From: Halegenticoccus soli
GTDB taxonomy: Archaea > Halobacteriota > Halobacteria > Halobacteriales > Haloferacaceae
DNA length: 64,000 nt
Assembly: GCF_002844195.1 (NCBI RefSeq)
Contig: NZ_PEND01000007.1
Coordinates: forward strand, 186,001-250,000
Reading direction: 5' to 3'
The notes beneath the pieces were generated by a model, which was not told the DNA's origin, searched no databases, and saw only the letters and a list, made by a program, of their open reading frames with translations. The translations under genes and the position numbers were made by a program. Each line of letters opens with the position of its first letter. Positions within the stretch are counted from its first letter, which is position 1. Below are positions 9,744 to 18,446 of the stretch, in pieces.

Positions 9744-10178
9744 ATGGACATGGGAGCGACGTCTACGGAGGATCGCATCCTCGCCGCACTCGAACGGGAT
9801 GCGCAAGCCTCCTACGCCGATATCGCAGAGAGCGCGGGCGTGTCGAAGCCGACCGTGCGCAAGTACATCAAAAAGCTCGAAGACGACGGGGTTATCGTCG
9901 GGTACTCGGCCGACGTGGACCCGAAGAAACTCTCCAGCCAGTCGATCGCGCTCGTCGGCATCGACGTCGAGAGCGAACGCTACGTCGAGGCCAGCCGCGC
10001 GCTGAAGTCGCTCGATTCCGTCGAGTCCCTGTACACCTCGTCGGGCGATCACATGCTCATGGCGGAGGTCCGGGCGTCCGACGGCGATTCGCTCGGCGAC
10101 GTCATCAGCGAAGAGATCCTCTCCATCGACGGCGTCACCGCCGCCCACCCGTCCTTCCTCCAGGAACGGCTGAAGTAA
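9744..10178 (+). CDS. Lrp/AsnC-family transcriptional regulator
   Basis: A 144-residue regulator with an N-terminal winged helix-turn-helix (DRILAALERDAQASYADIAE, then VSKPTVRKYIKKLEDDGVI) and a C-terminal ligand-sensing region of the AsnC type (about residues 60-140). The ATG at 9744 is preceded by an A/T box (gatattttttcgg, 9718-9730) at leaderless spacing; the open frame before it lacks protein character. Its place directly after porAB suggests it may control that operon or respond to central metabolites, but this is inference. Haloarchaeal Lrp proteins usually bind amino acids or act as global regulators. Confidence 0.85.
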   Translation: MDMGATSTEDRILAALERDAQASYADIAESAGVSKPTVRKYIKKLEDDGVIVGYSADVDPKKLSSQSIALVGIDVESERYVEASRALKSLDSVESLYTSSGDHMLMAEVRASDGDSLGDVISEEILSIDGVTAAHPSFLQERLK

Positions 10179-10326
10179 CGAAGTGGCCGCCTAACTGCGC
10201 GAGGATGCGCCGGCCCGCGGGAAGGAGCGGCGGTCTGCTCCTCCGTCGACGAACCCGGAACCCACCTTCGACCACTTTCGCTCCGGTTCGAGAACCTTAA
10301 CGAGGGATCGCCCCCGACTGCCGTAC

Positions 10327-11769
10327 ATGAGCGGGAGGACGTTGCCCGGCACGGGGACCGACGACGATCGCCGCATCGTCCTCCACGTCGACATGGACTG
10401 CTTTTACGCCTCCTGCGAGCGCCTCCGGGAGCCGGAGCTCGAAGGCGAGCCCGTCGTCGTCGGGATGGGTTACGAACCCGGCGAGGGCCACGGCGCGGTC
10501 GCCACCGCGAGCTACGAGGCGCGCGAGTACGGCGTCGAGAGCGCACAGCCCATCTCGAAGGCGCTGGAGGCGCTTCCGCGGATCGAGGACGCGCGGACGG
10601 ATCCGGACCTCGACCCGGCGGACGCCGGCCACTACCGCCCGGTCGACCTGGACTTCTACAAGGAGGTGAGCGAGCAGGTCAAGGAGATCCTCCACGACTG
10701 TGCCGACGTGGTCCGCGAGGTGAGCATCGACGAGGCGTACCTCGACGTGACCGACCGCACCTCCTGGCAGACCGTCGAGGGGACCGATCGCACGCTCGCG
10801 GAGGGGTACGCCAGGCACGTCCGGGACCGGATCGCGCGGGAGGTGGGGGTCCCTGCAAGCATCGGCGTCACTCCCAACATGAGCACGGCCAAGCTCGCGA
10901 GCGACTACGACAAGCCCGAGGGGCTCGTCGTCGTCGGACCCGGAGAGGTGCGCGACTTCCTCGAACCGATACCCGTCGACGAGCTCCACGGCGTCGGGCC
11001 GGTCACCGCGCGGGAGCTCCGCGAGATGGACGTCGAGACGGCCGGCGATCTGGCGGCGGCGGACCCGTCGGCGCTCCGCGCGCGGTTCGGCGAGCGCGGT
11101 CGGGAGCTGTACGACCGCGCCCGCGGCGACGACGACCGCGAGGTGACCCCGACCGGCCGACCGAAGAGCCTCTCGCGGGAGTCGGCGTTCACGGAGGCGA
11201 CGGCCGAGACGGACCGCAAGCGGGAGAAGGTCCGGACGCTCGCGGCCGACGTGGCCGCGCGAGCCAGGAGCAGGGACGCGCTGTACCGGACCATCGGCGT
11301 CAAGGTCGTCACCCCGCCGTTCGACGTGCACACCCGCGCGAAGTCGCTTCCCGGTCCGGTGGACGACCCCGACCTCGTCGAGGAGGTCGCGCTCGACCTC
11401 CTCTCGGAGTTCGCCGACGACGAGGTTCGAAAACTCGGCGTCCGCGTCTCGAAGCTGAGCTTCTCGGCCGGCGATCAGGCCAGGCTCGACGGCTGGGACG
11501 GCTCGGCGGCGGACGCGGAACCGGACTCGGCATCGGATCCGACACCCGCGCCGCCCGGCGCGGCCGAAGCGGACGCGACCGTCGCGGACCTGAGCCGCTG
11601 GGCCGCCGACTCAACCTCGGTCGATTCGACCGCGGCCGACGCGACGGCCGCCGACGCGACGGCGGGTGGTGCGACGGCGGGTGATCCACCGCCGACCGAC
11701 GGCGCTGCGAGCGATTCGGCGGCCGACCGCAGAGAAGAGGGCCAGGCGTCGCTGCTGGACTTTGAGTAG
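10327..11769 (+). CDS. dinB: DNA polymerase IV (Y family, DinB/Dpo4)
   Basis: A 480-residue translesion polymerase. The catalytic carboxylates lie in LHVDMDCFYASCE and EVSIDEAYLDVTD; the thumb helix-hairpin-helix (LHGVGPVTARELREM) and the little-finger domain follow to about residue 385. The rest is a low-complexity Ala/Asp/Ser/Thr tail ending in QASLLDFE, a PCNA-interaction (PIP-like) motif at the extreme C terminus, so the enzyme is tethered to the sliding clamp by a long flexible linker. The linker contains iterated A-D-A-T units and is longer than in crenarchaeal Dpo4. Monocistronic; the start is the only good ATG before the conserved N terminus. Confidence 0.93.
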   Translation: MSGRTLPGTGTDDDRRIVLHVDMDCFYASCERLREPELEGEPVVVGMGYEPGEGHGAVATASYEAREYGVESAQPISKALEALPRIEDARTDPDLDPADAGHYRPVDLDFYKEVSEQVKEILHDCADVVREVSIDEAYLDVTDRTSWQTVEGTDRTLAEGYARHVRDRIAREVGVPASIGVTPNMSTAKLASDYDKPEGLVVVGPGEVRDFLEPIPVDELHGVGPVTARELREMDVETAGDLAAADPSALRARFGERGRELYDRARGDDDREVTPTGRPKSLSRESAFTEATAETDRKREKVRTLAADVAARARSRDALYRTIGVKVVTPPFDVHTRAKSLPGPVDDPDLVEEVALDLLSEFADDEVRKLGVRVSKLSFSAGDQARLDGWDGSAADAEPDSASDPTPAPPGAAEADATVADLSRWAADSTSVDSTAADATAADATAGGATAGDPPPTDGAASDSAADRREEGQASLLDFE

Positions 11770-11810
11770 TTCGGAGAAAGGCTTATTTCCCGACAAGTCA
11801 GCGAAACCAC

Positions 11811-12458
11811 ATGGAGCGACGGGTCCTCCTCGGAGTCGTCGTCGGCGCGGCGTTCGGCTGGGCCGCCGCGACGTACGCCGGTTCGCCGCACATCCGCCTC
11901 TTTCCGGGCGCAGGCGGAACCGGGGGCGCGAGCGACGAGGACGGGAGCGGCGAAAGCGGAGGCGATGGCGGCGGTGCGGACGACAGGGCGTCGCCGACGA
12001 CTGGCGCGACCGCCGAGGGTCCGTCCTCGACGCCCGCCGACCCGACCGGCGAGTCGACGCCGTCTCCGCCCGCGACCGCCGAGGGGGGCGAAGCGCCGTC
12101 GCCGGACCGTTCCGATCGAACCGCGACCGAGGATTCGTCGCCGACGGCGACCGACCCGGCCGGAGAGTCGACGCCGGATCTCCGGGGTAACGTCGACGTG
12201 TACTCGAACTCCAACGGGGCGCACGCCGACCCGAACGAGCCGGTGTACGTCAACTACGTCATCCGGAACGATCACGAGTTCGCGGTGGACGCGACGTTCG
12301 AGGGGACGCTCACGCTCGGCGGGGGCGACACGCTGCGCCGGCGGCGAACGGCGCGGATCGAAGCGGGCGGGGTCGCGAGCGATTCGCTCGTCTTCGACGA
12401 GTACGAGGGGCGCGCGACCGGCTGGAGCTTCTCGCTGCTCTCGGTCGACCGGGCGTGA
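11811..12458 (+). CDS. membrane-anchored protein with Ser/Thr/Pro-rich stalk, unknown function
   Basis: A 215-residue protein with one N-terminal hydrophobic segment (VLLGVVVGAAFGWAAATYAG) that acts as signal anchor, a long low-complexity acidic stalk rich in Gly, Ser, Thr and Pro (about residues 35-125), and a C-terminal folded region of about 90 residues (NVDVYSNSNGAHADPNEPV, then FEGTLTLGGGDTLRRRRTA) that looks like a small beta-sandwich. It begins 41 bases after dinB with its own A/T box (ggcttatttccc) about 28 bases upstream. The conserved-looking C-terminal domain should be extracellular. I do not recognise the family. Confidence 0.7.
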   Translation: MERRVLLGVVVGAAFGWAAATYAGSPHIRLFPGAGGTGGASDEDGSGESGGDGGGADDRASPTTGATAEGPSSTPADPTGESTPSPPATAEGGEAPSPDRSDRTATEDSSPTATDPAGESTPDLRGNVDVYSNSNGAHADPNEPVYVNYVIRNDHEFAVDATFEGTLTLGGGDTLRRRRTARIEAGGVASDSLVFDEYEGRATGWSFSLLSVDRA

Positions 12459-12561
12459 CGAGAGCCGACGGGGTCCGACGGCGTCGGCGGCGGGCGATCG
12501 TTTCCGAGGGCGATCCCCCGGTAAGTTATACTGTCGCGGGGAGAGACACCCCACGAAGCGC

Positions 12562-15500
12562 ATGACGGACACGGAAACGATCGCGGTTGCCGAGGTGAGC
12601 GCTGGCCCGGGTGGGACGGACGACGCGGAACCGGGATCGCCCGTCGAGCTCCCCGTCGTCGAGATCCTCACCGGACGCGGGTTCATCACCGGGAAATCGG
12701 GCGGGGGGAAGAGCATCCTGGAGGGGACGCCCGTTCACACGGCGAACGGGCGGAAACCGATAGAGGAGGTCGAGGAGGGCGAGAAGGTACTCTCCCTGAA
12801 CAAACGCACGTACCGACAGGAGTTCCGGGAGGTGCGAGCGACGATCAGCCACACCGACGACCGACTGTTGCGGATCACGCTGGAGGACGGAACGGAGCTC
12901 GTCGGCACCGAGGACCACAGCTTCCTCACCGTCGACGGGCTCGAAATCGTCCCCGTCAGGGGCGACGAACTCGAGGAGGGCACGTGGATGCCGCTCTCCC
13001 GGGAGCTCCCGAGCGCCGAATCCGCGACCGAAATCGACCTCGCCGAGTACGTCGACGACGCGAACAACATCAGGGTCGACGGAGGGGTGATCCAGAGCGG
13101 CCCGCGAGAGGAGCTCCGCCGGCTGACGCTCGACTTTGCGACCGGCAAGGAGATCGGGCTGTACCTCGCCGAGGGATCGTTCGACTCCGGTCTGACGCTC
13201 CAGATTTCGAACGTGGACGACGGCGTCAAGGAGTTCCTCCGGTCCCGCGGTTACAACGTCTACGAACGGACCTGCAACAAGGGGTTCCGACCGTACGCGA
13301 GGTTCCTCGAAGCCGAGTTTGGGAGCGGGTCGGCGAACAAGCGGATCCCGAACTGGGCGTTCGACGCGCCGTCCGCGTTCCGCGCCGGACTCCTCTCCGG
13401 GTACTTCGACGGTGACGGGACGGTCGGCGAAAACGCCGTCGCCGCGATGTCGAAGTCGGAACGACTCGTAGACGGACTCAAAGAGCTCCTCCGTCAGTTC
13501 GGAATCTCGTCGACGGTTCGAGAGAAGTTCACGCTCTACGAGGGCGAAGACCGCCGGTATCGCCGGCTCACCGTCGACTCCTTCTGTATCGACGCGTTCG
13601 ACGACACGGTCGACCTGAGCGTCGAATCGAAGTCGGAGCGCCTCGCCGAACTCCGCACGGAGCTCGCGACCGGTGATCGGTACAACTCCAAGGACATGAT
13701 CCCGAACTTCGGCCCGGTCCTCAACGTGACCGCCCGGGGGGCGGACTGGACGACGCGCGACAGCGAGCGGAGAATCGAGGGCGCCTCGGTCCACAACCTC
13801 ACCCGCAAGCAGAAAGCCGGGAGACGGACTTACAACCGCCTCGTCGATGAACTCGACGTCGGCGGTCGAGCCCGGGCGTTCGGCGAGTCCGACGTCCAGT
13901 GGAAGCGCGTCGTTTCGGTCGAGCGGCTGGACGAGGAGCGGACGGTGTACGACCTGGACGTCGAACTCAACGACAACTTCGTCGCGAACGGGGTGTTCGT
14001 CCACAACTCCAACACGGCGAGCGTCATCATCGAGAACCTCCTCGACAAGAACTTCCCGGTCCTCATCGTCGACACCGACGGGGAGTACTACGGACTGAAG
14101 GAGTCCTACGAGATCCTCCACGCCGGCGCGGACGACGAGTGCGACATCCAGGTGAGCCCCGAGCACGCGGAGAAGATCGCGGCGCTGGCGCTGGAGCAGA
14201 ACGTCCCGATCATCCTCGACGTCTCGGGGTACCTCGACGAGAGCGACGGTCAGGAGCTCCTCCTGGAGGTGTCGAAACAGCTGTTCGCGAAGGAGAAGAA
14301 GCTCAAGAAACCCTTCCTGATGCTCGTCGAGGAGTGCCACGAGTACATCCCGGAGAAGGGCGGCGTCGGCGAGGCGGGGAAGATGCTGATCAAGATCGGC
14401 AAGCGCGGCCGCAAGCACGGCCTCGGCGTCGTCGGCATCAGCCAGCGCCCGGCGGACGTGAAGAAGGACTTCATCACCCAGTGCGACTGGCTCGTCTGGC
14501 ACCGACTCACCTGGGGGAACGACACCAAGGTCGTCGGCCGCATCCTCGGCGGCGAGTACGCCGACGCCATCGAGGACATGGGCAACGGCGAGGCCTTCCT
14601 GATGACCGACTGGAGCGAGTCCGTCCGGCGCGTGCAGTTTCACCGCAAGAAGACGTTCGACGCCGGCGCGACGCCCGGCCTCGACGACTTCGAGCGGCCG
14701 GAGCTGAAGTCCGTCAGCGGCGACCTCGTCTCGGAGCTCCGCGACATCTCCGACGAGAAGGCCCGGCGCGAGAGCGAACTCGCCGATCTCCGCCAGGAGC
14801 TCGACGAGAAGCGACAGCGAATCGAGCAGCTGGAGCGCGAGCTGGAGGAGGCCCGCGACATGAGCCGGATGGCCGATCAGTTCGCCCAGGCGATGCTCCG
14901 GAAGGCGGACGCGCCCTACCGCGGCGGCCAGGGACGGAACTTCGAGCGACCGGAGCACCAGACCGAGCTTCACGCGTACGAGCGGAGCGCCGGCGGCGAG
15001 GCCGCGGCCGCGTCGGACGACTCCTCGACCGCCGTCGACGCGTCGCGCCGGATCGACGCGTCGGAGCGCGAGAAGGCGACGGAAACGAAGACGGCGGTAG
15101 AAACCGACGAGAAGGCGGAAAGAAACGACGCGCCGGGAGCCGACGGACCGACGCGCACGGACGGCGAAGCCGACGCCGAAGCGGACGACGATGCGGCGTC
15201 CGACGCCGAGTACGTCGCACAGCCGTACCCCGGGTTCGAGGAGGTCGTCGACGAGGCCGACGACGAGCGGCGGGGAGTCGTCGTCGAGCTCGGCGCGCTC
15301 ATCGCGGAGCTCGATCCGATTTCGCGTCGGATGCTGCGGTACTACCGCGACCGCCGCGTCGGGGAACCGGTGGACGCGCACGTGGCCGCGGGCGGCTCGG
15401 GCGACCAGCGGCTCGCCTACAGCCGGAACCGGCCGCTCCGCCGCGCGGGGCTCGTCCGCCACGCGGGCCGCGGCCGGTACGCCTACGCCCTCCCCGACCT

Positions 15501-15615
15501 CGTGCGCGAGGAGTACGCCGACAGGCTCGACGACGACGAGTTCGAAGCGATCGTCGCCGCCGTCGAAGCGACGTTCCTCGACGACGGGCGACAGGCGGAA
15601 CGGAAAATCCGGTAG
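12562..15615 (+). CDS. HerA-type/DUF87 ATPase interrupted by an intein in its Walker A motif
   Basis: A 1017-residue precursor. The host protein (about 585 residues after splicing) is a HerA/FtsK-like P-loop ATPase: Walker A regenerates as GKSGGGKSNT, Walker B is FLMLVEECHEYIP, the sensor segment reads GKRGRKHGLGVVGISQRP, then a coiled coil (about 700-760 of the precursor), an acidic low-complexity stretch, and a C-terminal winged-helix-like region (about 900-1000). The intein occupies residues 51-482. The ATG at 12562 follows a promoter box (aagttatactg) and starts the acidic N terminus; the frame is open further upstream but only as shadow. Such ATPases are associated with DNA processing. 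The exact role here is unknown; it is not paired with nurA in this window. Confidence 0.88.
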   Translation: MTDTETIAVAEVSAGPGGTDDAEPGSPVELPVVEILTGRGFITGKSGGGKSILEGTPVHTANGRKPIEEVEEGEKVLSLNKRTYRQEFREVRATISHTDDRLLRITLEDGTELVGTEDHSFLTVDGLEIVPVRGDELEEGTWMPLSRELPSAESATEIDLAEYVDDANNIRVDGGVIQSGPREELRRLTLDFATGKEIGLYLAEGSFDSGLTLQISNVDDGVKEFLRSRGYNVYERTCNKGFRPYARFLEAEFGSGSANKRIPNWAFDAPSAFRAGLLSGYFDGDGTVGENAVAAMSKSERLVDGLKELLRQFGISSTVREKFTLYEGEDRRYRRLTVDSFCIDAFDDTVDLSVESKSERLAELRTELATGDRYNSKDMIPNFGPVLNVTARGADWTTRDSERRIEGASVHNLTRKQKAGRRTYNRLVDELDVGGRARAFGESDVQWKRVVSVERLDEERTVYDLDVELNDNFVANGVFVHNSNTASVIIENLLDKNFPVLIVDTDGEYYGLKESYEILHAGADDECDIQVSPEHAEKIAALALEQNVPIILDVSGYLDESDGQELLLEVSKQLFAKEKKLKKPFLMLVEECHEYIPEKGGVGEAGKMLIKIGKRGRKHGLGVVGISQRPADVKKDFITQCDWLVWHRLTWGNDTKVVGRILGGEYADAIEDMGNGEAFLMTDWSESVRRVQFHRKKTFDAGATPGLDDFERPELKSVSGDLVSELRDISDEKARRESELADLRQELDEKRQRIEQLERELEEARDMSRMADQFAQAMLRKADAPYRGGQGRNFERPEHQTELHAYERSAGGEAAAASDDSSTAVDASRRIDASEREKATETKTAVETDEKAERNDAPGADGPTRTDGEADAEADDDAASDAEYVAQPYPGFEEVVDEADDERRGVVVELGALIAELDPISRRMLRYYRDRRVGEPVDAHVAAGGSGDQRLAYSRNRPLRRAGLVRHAGRGRYAYALPDLVREEYADRLDDDEFEAIVAAVEATFLDDGRQAERKIR
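12712..14007 (+). mobile_element. intein with LAGLIDADG homing endonuclease
   Basis: A 432-residue in-frame protein intron. It begins at Ser51 of the precursor (SILEGTPVHTANG, block A), has block B with the T-x-x-H motif (GTEDHSFLTVDG) and ends with VYDLDVELNDNFVANGVFVHN split before Ser483 (the +1 nucleophile). Two LAGLIDADG helices are visible (KEIGLYLAEGSFD and AGLLSGYFDGDG), so it probably encodes an active or recently active homing endonuclease. Excision restores a perfect GKSGGGKSNT P-loop. The insertion splits the Walker A lysine from the following serine, so ATPase function depends on splicing. Confidence 0.92.
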
Positions 15616-15675
15616 TCGCTGCCGACCGGGCGAAACGGTCGGCGAAACTGTTCGTTTACGGGGCGCGGTCGCGGC

Positions 15676-16320
15676 CTACAGCGGCTCGACCAGGTCTCTC
15701 AGTGCCGCTTCGGGGTCGTCGGCCTTCGCGACGCCGCTGGCGAGGAGGATTCCCTCCGCACCGAGGTCGGCCGCCGCGGTCACGTCGTCGCCGGTCGAGA
15801 TGCCCGCGCCGCAGAACACGTCGACCGCCTCGTCGACCGCGGCGGCCGCCTCGACCGCGTTCTCGACGATCTCCGGGTCGGCGGTGCTCACCGAAACGTC
15901 GCCCCCGATGAGCTCCGGGGGCTCCACCGCGACCGCGTCGGGTTCGAGCGCCGCGGCGGCCCCGATCTGCGCGGGGTTGTTGGCGCAGACGACCGTTTCG
16001 AGCCCCGCGCGCTTCGCCGCGCGAACCGAGCCGTCGACGTCGGCGAGCTTCAGCCGCTTTTCGGAGTGGTTGACGAGCGTTCCCGTCGCGCCGGCCTCGG
16101 CGACCGCCTCGGCGAGCGTGCTGCCGGTGTGGCTGCCGTAGTCGTTCGGCGAGACGTGCTGGGCCCACGTCTCGACTTCCGTCTCCGCGACGCGAGACAG
16201 GTGCGCCGCCTGCGGCGCGACCGCGATGCGGACGCCGGACTCGTCGCCCACGTCGCGCGCGGCCGTCGCGACCTCGATCGGATCGCAGGGGTACGCCTTC
16301 AGGTTCACCAGGATGAACAT
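15676..16320 (-). CDS. tpiA: triosephosphate isomerase
   Basis: A 214-residue enzyme interconverting dihydroxyacetone phosphate and glyceraldehyde-3-phosphate; the short length is normal for archaeal TIM. Catalytic residues are visible: Lys8 in VNLKAY, His85 in LVNHSEKR and Glu133 in [11 protein letters not shown], with the phosphate-binding GAGIS and LASGVAK loops near the C terminus. The ATG at 16320 gives the standard N terminus ([10 protein letters not shown]); a TTG two codons earlier is less likely. The gene stands alone, converging with the HerA-type ATPase gene. Confidence 0.95.
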   Translation of the reverse strand: MFILVNLKAYPCDPIEVATAARDVGDESGVRIAVAPQAAHLSRVAETEVETWAQHVSPNDYGSHTGSTLAEAVAEAGATGTLVNHSEKRLKLADVDGSVRAAKRAGLETVVCANNPAQIGAAAALEPDAVAVEPPELIGGDVSVSTADPEIVENAVEAAAAVDEAVDVFCGAGISTGDDVTAAADLGAEGILLASGVAKADDPEAALRDLVEPL

Positions 16321-16483
16321 ACCCAACGAGGTTCCCCGAGGGGCAAATAGCTTGATTATCCGAGCCGCTTAGGACGCGCCCAACCGACGCGAAGCGAGTC
16401 ATTTCTCCGACCGGGACGGGCCGTTTCCCCGAATAGGGACCGCTTAGCTACGTACCGGCCCGTCGTACGTTACTGAACGAGCT

Positions 16484-16675
16484 ATGGGTGTGCGAAACTC
16501 CGCTTCCGTGTTCCGATCCGTGCAGCTCGTCGCGTTCTGGCTGGCGGTGGTGCTACCGCTGGTGCTCCTGGGACTCATCGCCGTCGGCGTGAACGGAACG
16601 TGGCTGCCGCTGTTTCTGTCGCTGCTCGCGCTGAACGCGGTCGCGCTGGCGCTCGGACACGGGTACGGACAGTGA
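16484..16675 (+). CDS. small two-helix membrane protein, unknown function
   Basis: A 63-residue protein that is almost entirely two transmembrane segments (VQLVAFWLAVVLPLVLLGLI and WLPLFLSLLALNAVALALG) joined by a short polar turn with Asn and Thr. Codon use is typical of the region. The start at 16484 lies 45 bases after a plausible promoter segment and the gene sits alone between tpiA and the MBF1 gene. I do not recognise a named family; it is likely a conserved haloarchaeal small membrane protein. Confidence 0.6.
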   Translation: MGVRNSASVFRSVQLVAFWLAVVLPLVLLGLIAVGVNGTWLPLFLSLLALNAVALALGHGYGQ

Positions 16676-16717
16676 GCGCTCGGGAGAACGGCGGACGGTG
16701 ACCGCACGGACGGGCCG

Positions 16718-17248
16718 TCAGTCCTTCCGCTTCACCACGTCGCCGAGCGTGGTCGTCGTCGATCCCCCGCCGGACCACTCGGCCTCGTCTGTGTCCCCGC
16801 CTTCGGTCAGCGAGATGTCGAGCTTCCGCTCGAGCTTCCGCTGGATCGTGTCGTTCGGGAGCATGTCGCCGCGTTCGAGTTTCCGGATGAGGCTCGCCTT
16901 CTCGTTGAGCTGCTTTGCGAGGTCTTCCTGGCTCAGTCCCATCCCCTCGCGCGCGCGACGGATGCGGTCGTCGTAGTCGGTCGCGATTTCGTCCATGTCG
17001 TCGAACATGTCCCGGCGCCGTCGGGTCGACCCGGACCCGGCGGACGCGCCGCCCGACGACTGCGAAGCGGTCGAAGACTTCGACGAACTCGACGTGGAGT
17101 ACTTCGTCGACGCGCTCGACCCCGAAGACTCAGTGCGGACTTCGGTGCCGAACCCCTTGCAGTTGTCGCACAGCTCCAGTTCGGCACCCTCGACTTTCGT
17201 GGTAGTGAGTGACGGCTTCTCGGCGCCACACATCTCGCACTGGGGCAT
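16718..17248 (-). CDS. multiprotein bridging factor type 1 (zinc-finger HTH protein)
   Basis: A 176-residue archaeal MBF1-like transcription factor. An N-terminal zinc finger uses Cys4, Cys7, Cys27 and Cys30 (CEMC ... CDNC), a Ser/Gly/Thr-rich linker covers residues 40-78, and a helix-turn-helix of the Cro/XRE class (GMGLSQEDLAKQLNEKASLI) covers about residues 92-150. ATG 17248 places the first cysteine pair at the N terminus as in the family; the long open frame further upstream is not protein-like. MBF1 proteins in archaea associate with TBP/TFB and with ribosomes. It is transcribed separately from the hisC operon upstream. Confidence 0.9.
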   Translation of the reverse strand: MPQCEMCGAEKPSLTTTKVEGAELELCDNCKGFGTEVRTESSGSSASTKYSTSSSSKSSTASQSSGGASAGSGSTRRRRDMFDDMDEIATDYDDRIRRAREGMGLSQEDLAKQLNEKASLIRKLERGDMLPNDTIQRKLERKLDISLTEGGDTDEAEWSGGGSTTTTLGDVVKRKD

Positions 17249-17331
17249 GAGTCGTGATAGATGATCCCCCGCTATAAAATGCACGCAGCGATTCCGTCGG
17301 CCGATTCCGCTCCGAACCGGTCGCGCGCCGC

Positions 17332-17937
17332 TCACCGCAGGTCCGACCACGCGCCCCAGAACCGCTGGAGCGCCGTGAGGTGCCCCACGACGGTGAAGAG
17401 CGCGAGCAGCAGGCCGACGGCGGTCAGCCCGAAGACGAGGGGGTCGGGGACGACCGCCGCCAGCACGCCCGCGACGCCGACGAGCGCGAGCCGGTCGGCC
17501 CGGCCGAGCAGGCCGCCGTACTCGCGGCCGAGTCCGACCGCCTGAATCTGCGTCCCGAGGTAGGAGGTCATGAGCACGCCCGTGACGGCCGCGAGGCCGA
17601 GGGCGTACCGCCCGACGCCGGCGGCGAGGCCTGCGATGACGACGATGTCGGCGTAGCGGTCGAGCACGTGGTCGAGCAGGTCGCCGCCCTTCGAGGCGAC
17701 GCCCTGCTCGCGGGCGAGCGCGCCGTCGAGGAGGTCGAGCCAGCCGTTGGCGAAGACGAACGCCGCCCCCAGGGCGTACCACAGCGGGGTGGCGAGGTAG
17801 AACGCGACCCCGGCCGCGGCGGCGAAGCCGAAGGCGATGACGCTCACGCCGTTCGGCGTCAGCCCGGCCGTGTCGGCAACGGAGACGAAGGGGTTCAGCG
17901 CGCGGTTCGCCACCGGGCGGAGTTGATCGAGCGTCAT
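17332..17937 (-). CDS. CDP-alcohol phosphatidyltransferase family membrane enzyme
   Basis: A 201-residue integral membrane transferase with about six helices. The family signature is complete: WLDLLDGALAREQG followed by GGDLLDHVLDRYAD, giving the four metal-binding aspartates (D-x2-D-G-x2-A-R ... G-x3-D-x3-D). It would transfer a phospho-alcohol head group from CDP-archaeol (or CDP-alcohol) to an acceptor such as glycerol phosphate or inositol phosphate; the acceptor cannot be inferred. The ATG shares bases with the TGA of the upstream adenylate kinase gene (ATGA), so it is the last gene of the hisC-adk operon and translationally coupled. Confidence 0.88.
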   Translation of the reverse strand: MTLDQLRPVANRALNPFVSVADTAGLTPNGVSVIAFGFAAAAGVAFYLATPLWYALGAAFVFANGWLDLLDGALAREQGVASKGGDLLDHVLDRYADIVVIAGLAAGVGRYALGLAAVTGVLMTSYLGTQIQAVGLGREYGGLLGRADRLALVGVAGVLAAVVPDPLVFGLTAVGLLLALFTVVGHLTALQRFWGAWSDLR

Positions 17938-18446
17938 GATTCTCGGAGGTAGTCGAGGAAGTCCACGGTCCCGGCGCTCGGGTCGCGCTCGCCGTCGACG
18001 ACGGCCCGTATCTCGGCGGCGACCTCCCCGGGCGTCAGGTCGGTCGTGTCGATCTCGAACACCTTCGCCTCGCCGTGGCGCTGGACGGCCTCCGAGAGGA
18101 TCACGTCGAGCGCCTCGCTCTCGGCGTTCTCGCGGGCCTTCGCCTCCGGAACCCCGCGCTCCGAGAGTCGCTCCTCCAGCACGTCCGGTCGGCACCGCAG
18201 GACGACGACCCTGTCGGCGTCGAGGAGGTGCGCGAGGTGGGACTCGACGATCCCGTCTCGGTCGCCCAGCCACTCCCGGACCGCGTCGAGGTCGACGACG
18301 AGCGAGTCCCGTCCCTCGTCGCGGTCGGTCCAGAGATCGCGCTCGCGGACGGCGTCGTTGAGGTGGACGACCGGGAGGTCCGTCCCGACGGCGTCGACGG
18401 CCGTCGTCTTGCCGGTTCCGGGCGTCCCCGTGACGGCGACTCTCAC
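17934..18446 (-). CDS. adenylate kinase family protein (archaeal Fap7/AK6 type)
   Basis: A 170-residue small P-loop NMP kinase. The P-loop is GTPGTGKTT at the N terminus, the NMP-binding part contains VESHLAHLL, and VLRCRPDVLEERL is typical of the AK6/Fap7 branch, which acts in adenylate phosphorylation and, in eukaryotes, in small-subunit ribosome maturation. The start is GTG, overlapping the hisC stop (GTGA), and the stop overlaps the next ATG, so the three genes are tightly coupled. A link between histidine biosynthesis and this kinase is not obvious; the operon may simply be a conserved housekeeping arrangement. Confidence 0.85.
   Translation of the reverse strand: MRVAVTGTPGTGKTTAVDAVGTDLPVVHLNDAVRERDLWTDRDEGRDSLVVDLDAVREWLGDRDGIVESHLAHLLDADRVVVLRCRPDVLEERLSERGVPEAKARENAESEALDVILSEAVQRHGEAKVFEIDTTDLTPGEVAAEIRAVVDGERDPSAGTVDFLDYLRES

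Noticed and set aside
12526-15462. 978-codon minus-strand open frame
   Set aside because: Antisense to the ATPase/intein gene; composition is a mirror of acidic codons (Arg/Val/Leu-rich) with no domain. It is a typical GC-rich shadow frame.
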